A DNA stretch of 8,254 bases from Nocardioidaceae bacterium (GTDB taxonomy: Bacteria; Actinomycetota; Actinomycetes; Propionibacteriales; Nocardioidaceae). The notes beneath the pieces were generated by a model. That model was not told the origin of the DNA. It did no database searches and saw only the letters and a program-made list of their open reading frames with translations. The stretch spans positions 1 to 8,254 of the forward strand of contig JACCZJ010000436.1 of the NCBI GenBank assembly GCA_013696065.1, written 5' to 3'. The translations under genes and the position numbers were made by a program. Positions 5,795 to 8,254 of the stretch are shown piece after piece; the stretch's first letter is position 1; the number at the start of each line of letters is the position of its first letter.

Positions 5795-6601
5795 TCACTC
5801 CGCCGTGGCCGGTGGGCGGCTTTCGGCTTGGAGCTGTGTCTCCGTGTCAGTGAAGCCCACTGATCGGTACAGGCCGATGGCGGCGTATGCCGGATCTGCG
5901 ATCATCACCAAGGTGTGGGCATCGAGTTCGTTGAAACCGAACTCCGCGACGTGATGGACGAGAGTCCCGGCCAAGCCGCGGCGCCTGGCATCTGGATGGG
6001 TTTCGACCGACTGAAATCTCGCCAGCCCTGTTTGGGTGGTGAACAGGCCCATCGACGACAGCATCCGACCACCGAGGAATGCCCCAAACCAGGCCCCCCA
6101 CCCGGAGTCGACCATCAAGCGTCTGGTGGCGGCTCTGGCGGCGCAGAACTCGCGATACTGATCAGCCTCGAGGCCGTCTTCGTTGCAGGCCACACTCAGC
6201 TCGACCTGCTGTTGCCAGTCGTCGTCGGTCGACAACCTCTTGTACTGCGCTTCGCCATTGGGCGAAGGCGGTTCTCGGACCTCTTGGGCGGTCATCACGG
6301 TCGCCACCTCGGCCGTCATACCGGCAGTCGCAAAGCCGGTGAGCTGCTCGATGGAACCATTCACGCCGTCGAATCCCAGGGTGGTGTGGCTGGCAGTGGG
6401 GAAAGTGGCGCGAAAACGTTCGAGCCACTCCTGAGTTTGCTCAGGCGGCGGAGGGCAGGACAGCAAGAGAAAGTTTCCCCACCAATGAGCGGGATTGTGC
6501 GGACTGCGGATGACGACGTGATCGCCCTGGTCGTCGAGTTGGCTGCCACCCAGACTCAGCATCGCGAGATCGGTCTGCCAGCCGAGTGAGGTGACGTCCA
6601 T
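5795..6601 (-). CDS. GNAT family N-acetyltransferase
   Basis: A predicted cytoplasmic acetyl-CoA-dependent acyltransferase of 268 residues. The C-terminal half is a GNAT domain: motif A around SVETHPDARRRGLAGTLVHH (198-217) holds the RxxGxA/G-type pyrophosphate loop RRRGLAG (206-212), and motif B is PAYAAIGLYRSVGF (237-250). The N-terminal 150 or so residues include a tryptophan-rich HWWGNFLLLS stretch (39-48). They may be a degenerate second GNAT-like module, as in tandem GNAT proteins, but I see no second acetyl-CoA loop. The substrate is unknown. The Shine-Dalgarno is weak, and TAGGCT just upstream suggests a leaderless mRNA. The gene diverges from truA and converges on rplQ, separating two genes that are neighbours in many actinobacteria. 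A metabolic, antibiotic-modifying or protein-modifying role cannot be told apart. Confidence 0.88.
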   Translation of the reverse strand: MDVTSLGWQTDLAMLSLGGSQLDDQGDHVVIRSPHNPAHWWGNFLLLSCPPPPEQTQEWLERFRATFPTASHTTLGFDGVNGSIEQLTGFATAGMTAEVATVMTAQEVREPPSPNGEAQYKRLSTDDDWQQQVELSVACNEDGLEADQYREFCAARAATRRLMVDSGWGAWFGAFLGGRMLSSMGLFTTQTGLARFQSVETHPDARRRGLAGTLVHHVAEFGFNELDAHTLVMIADPAYAAIGLYRSVGFTDTETQLQAESRPPATAE

Positions 6602-6607
6602 CGCTCG

Positions 6608-6613
6608 AGCCTA
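6608..6613 (-). promoter_or_regulatory. Candidate -10 for a leaderless GNAT transcript
   Basis: On the minus strand, TAGGCT fits TAnnnT and ends six bases before the GNAT ATG. A start about seven bases downstream would fall at the ATG itself, giving a leaderless mRNA, which is common in actinobacteria and consistent with the poor Shine-Dalgarno. No clear -35 is visible 16-18 bases further upstream. Confidence 0.35.
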
Positions 6614-6686
6614 CGACCGGGACGGCGGACTTGCGGCGCGCCTGCACCGGCGGCGAGAACGTTTCCGCGCATTGAGATAAGGAACA

Positions 6687-7655
6687 ATGACGGCCATGGT
6701 GCCGCCGACTCAACCGATCCAGGCGCCCAGCATCGACCAAGGTGAGTCGACGGCGGTGGCCGGCCAGCTGGTGGAGCTCGCCGCGCAGCTCACGGTGCGG
6801 TTGCGCCTCGACGTGGCCTATGACGGCACAGATTTCTCCGGTTGGGCCAGTCAGCCTGGTCGCCGTACCGTGCAATCGAGTCTCGAAGAGGCCCTGGCCA
6901 TGGTCTTGAGGATTCCGCAGCCAAAGCTGACGGTCGCCGGGCGCACCGATGCCGGTGTGCACGCACGTGGGCAGGTGTGTCACGTCGATCTGCCTCACGA
7001 TGCCCTAGGTGCTGGCGGACCGAGAGCTTTGACTCGACGGTTGGCCCGGCTGCTGCCGACAGATCTGCGCGTGGTCTGCATCGCGCCGGTGCCCGACAAC
7101 TTCGACGCCCGCTTCTCAGCTGTCTGGCGCCGCTACGCGTATCGCGTCTGTGACAACCCAGCAGCAGCCGATCCACTCACGCGCAATCACGTCTTGGTGT
7201 GGCCGCGTCACCTCGACGAGAAGGCCATGAATGCAGCAGCCCAACACCTGCTGGGAGAGCACGATTTCGCCGCTTTCTGCAAACGGCGACAAGGTGCCAC
7301 CACCATCAGGACGCTGCGCGAGCTGGCGTGGTCTCGTGAAGGTGACTCGTTGACGGCCAGGGTGATCGCAGACGCGTTCTGCCAGCGCATGGTGCGCTCC
7401 CTCGTCGGGTGCTTGATCGCGGTCGGCGAACGTCGTCAGCTCGTGGATTGGCCGCTGGAGGTCTTGTCGGCGCTGCGCCGCGACCCGGGGGTTTTCGTCG
7501 TGCCGGCCCGGGGGCTAGCTCTCGAGGAGGTCGGGTATCCCGGTAACACAGAACTCGGCACGAGGGCGTGGGACGCGCGCGCTGTGAGGGGGCCGAAGGA
7601 AATCCGTGCGGATGCTTGCGGAGTCTCTGACCTTCGCCCAAGGACGCAGACATGA
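6687..7655 (+). CDS. truA: tRNA pseudouridine(38-40) synthase TruA
   Basis: Converts uridines 38-40 in the tRNA anticodon stem-loop to pseudouridine. The 322-residue product has LDVAYDGTDFSGWASQ (41-56) and the catalytic motif AGRTDAGVHARGQ (84-96), in which D88 is the nucleophilic aspartate. Downstream are the WRRYAYRV strand and the FCQRMVRSLVG segment typical of TruA. The core begins only near residue 37, so there is an extra N-terminal segment of about 35 residues, plus about 38 nonconserved residues at the end. AAGGA (6679-6683) lies 3 nt before the ATG at 6687 and 12 nt before an in-frame ATG at 6696. A GTG at 6795 would give a compact protein but has no ribosome binding site. The gene overlaps the next one by 4 nt (ATGA), implying coupled translation. 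It is separated from rplQ by the opposed GNAT gene. Confidence 0.96.
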   Translation: MTAMVPPTQPIQAPSIDQGESTAVAGQLVELAAQLTVRLRLDVAYDGTDFSGWASQPGRRTVQSSLEEALAMVLRIPQPKLTVAGRTDAGVHARGQVCHVDLPHDALGAGGPRALTRRLARLLPTDLRVVCIAPVPDNFDARFSAVWRRYAYRVCDNPAAADPLTRNHVLVWPRHLDEKAMNAAAQHLLGEHDFAAFCKRRQGATTIRTLRELAWSREGDSLTARVIADAFCQRMVRSLVGCLIAVGERRQLVDWPLEVLSALRRDPGVFVVPARGLALEEVGYPGNTELGTRAWDARAVRGPKEIRADACGVSDLRPRTQT

Positions 7656-8254
7656 GCGACCACTACTTCACCGTCGACCCCAGCTCGTCCGAGCGACGGC
7701 AACCCGTCACCGCCCGCGTTTGGGGGCGCGAACTCACCCTGCAATCGGCAGCCGGCGTTTTCGCCGCCGGGAGGTTGGACGTGGGCACGTCGGTTCTGTT
7801 CCGGGAGACCAAACCGCCGACCAGCCCCGGCCCGTATCTCGACCTGGGATGTGGCTATGGCGCGATTGCTTGCGCGCTGGCCACGCTGGTGCCAGAAGCC
7901 CAGGTTTGGGCCATCGATGTGAATGAGCGAGCACTGCGGTTGTGTCGGCACAACGCGAAAGCGCTGCGGGTGGAGGATCGGGTGCGTGCCGTGGCGCCAG
8001 CCGCCATCCCGACTGCTGTGCAGTTCGACGAGATTTGGTCCAACCCACCCATTCGGATTGGTAAGGCGGCCTTGCACGAGCTGCTGCTCGAGTGGTTGCC
8101 CAGGCTGACTCCGGCCGGACGCGCCGTCTTGGTGGTGGGCAAGAACCTTGGCGCTGACTCGTTGCAACGCTGGATCAGTGAGCAGGGCTTCAGCTGTGTG
8201 CGATTGGCGTCGGCGAAAGGGTTCCGCGTCCTGGAGGCCCGACCTGTTGCCGTG
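7652..8254 (+). CDS. RsmC-like class I SAM-dependent methyltransferase, 3' end cut by the window
   Basis: The frame opens at the ATG inside ATGA (7652-7655) and stays open for 201 codons to the window edge, with no stop seen. It carries motif I LDLGCGYGAIA (63-73), the acidic loop AIDVNERAL (87-95) and motif IV NPPIRIGK (131-138). The NPP(I/F) signature is typical of base N-methyltransferases of the RsmC/RlmG (MTS) group, which methylate guanine in rRNA. Related actinobacterial proteins have a single domain of about 200 residues, unlike the two-domain E. coli RsmC. The sequence therefore probably lacks only a few C-terminal residues. Its exact substrate cannot be assigned. The 4-nt overlap with truA suggests a small RNA-modification operon. 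Confidence 0.9.
   Translation, partial: MSDHYFTVDPSSSERRQPVTARVWGRELTLQSAAGVFAAGRLDVGTSVLFRETKPPTSPGPYLDLGCGYGAIACALATLVPEAQVWAIDVNERALRLCRHNAKALRVEDRVRAVAPAAIPTAVQFDEIWSNPPIRIGKAALHELLLEWLPRLTPAGRAVLVVGKNLGADSLQRWISEQGFSCVRLASAKGFRVLEARPVAV

Noticed and set aside
5800..5823. Intrinsic terminator after rplQ
   Set aside because: CCGCC/GGCGG can pair, but the loop is ten bases and only three Ts follow, so it is too weak to call.
5915..6589. 224-codon plus-strand frame opposite the GNAT gene
   Set aside because: The minus strand encodes clear GNAT motifs; the plus-strand translation has no domain features.
7436..8167. 243-codon minus-strand frame over the truA end and RsmC-like gene
   Set aside because: The plus strand carries the LDLGCGYG and NPPIRIGK motifs and an ATGA overlap; the antisense frame is a shadow.

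Overview
This is a chromosomal housekeeping segment of a high-GC Gram-positive bacterium (Actinomycetes). The evidence is the gene order map / infA-rpmJ-rpsM-rpsK-rpsD-rpoA-rplQ / truA, near-canonical actinobacterial IF-1, S13, S11, S4 and RpoA sequences, a cysteine-free S4, an acidic tail on RpoA ending in DEQY, TAnnnT-type -10 elements and a GTG start for rpoA. The RpoA and S4 sequences feel closest to Micrococcales, but that placement is a weak inference.

Layout. Bases 15-830 (+) encode a type I methionine aminopeptidase. Bases 865-1482 (-) encode a small class I SAM-dependent methyltransferase that breaks the map-infA adjacency. Bases 1483-1782 are a 300-base divergent control region. It holds a good minus-strand promoter for the methyltransferase, a probable plus-strand -10 for the infA operon, and a 17-bp tandem repeat in the infA leader. 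Bases 1783-5793 (+) are the end of the ribosomal protein supercluster: infA, rpmJ (37 codons), rpsM, rpsK, rpsD, rpoA and rplQ. The intergenic gaps are loose (85, 210, 50, 31, 59 and 165 nt), and two of them contain possible RNA structure. Bases 5795-6601 (-) encode a GNAT acetyltransferase that converges on rplQ with one base between the stop codons. Bases 6687-7655 (+) are truA, followed with a 4-base ATGA overlap by an RsmC-like methyltransferase that runs off the right edge of the window.

The plus-strand genes serve protein synthesis and transcription: N-terminal Met removal, initiation factor IF-1, ribosomal proteins L36, S13, S11, S4 and L17, the RNA polymerase alpha subunit, tRNA pseudouridylation and probably rRNA or other nucleic acid methylation. 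The two minus-strand genes look like accessory insertions into a conserved order.

I found no mobile element, CRISPR array, tRNA, rRNA, toxin-antitoxin or defence system. I do not see a clearly new biological system. The points most worth a second look are regulatory (the infA leader repeat, the rpmJ-rpsM leader, a possible leaderless GNAT mRNA) and the long acidic repeat-bearing tail on L17.
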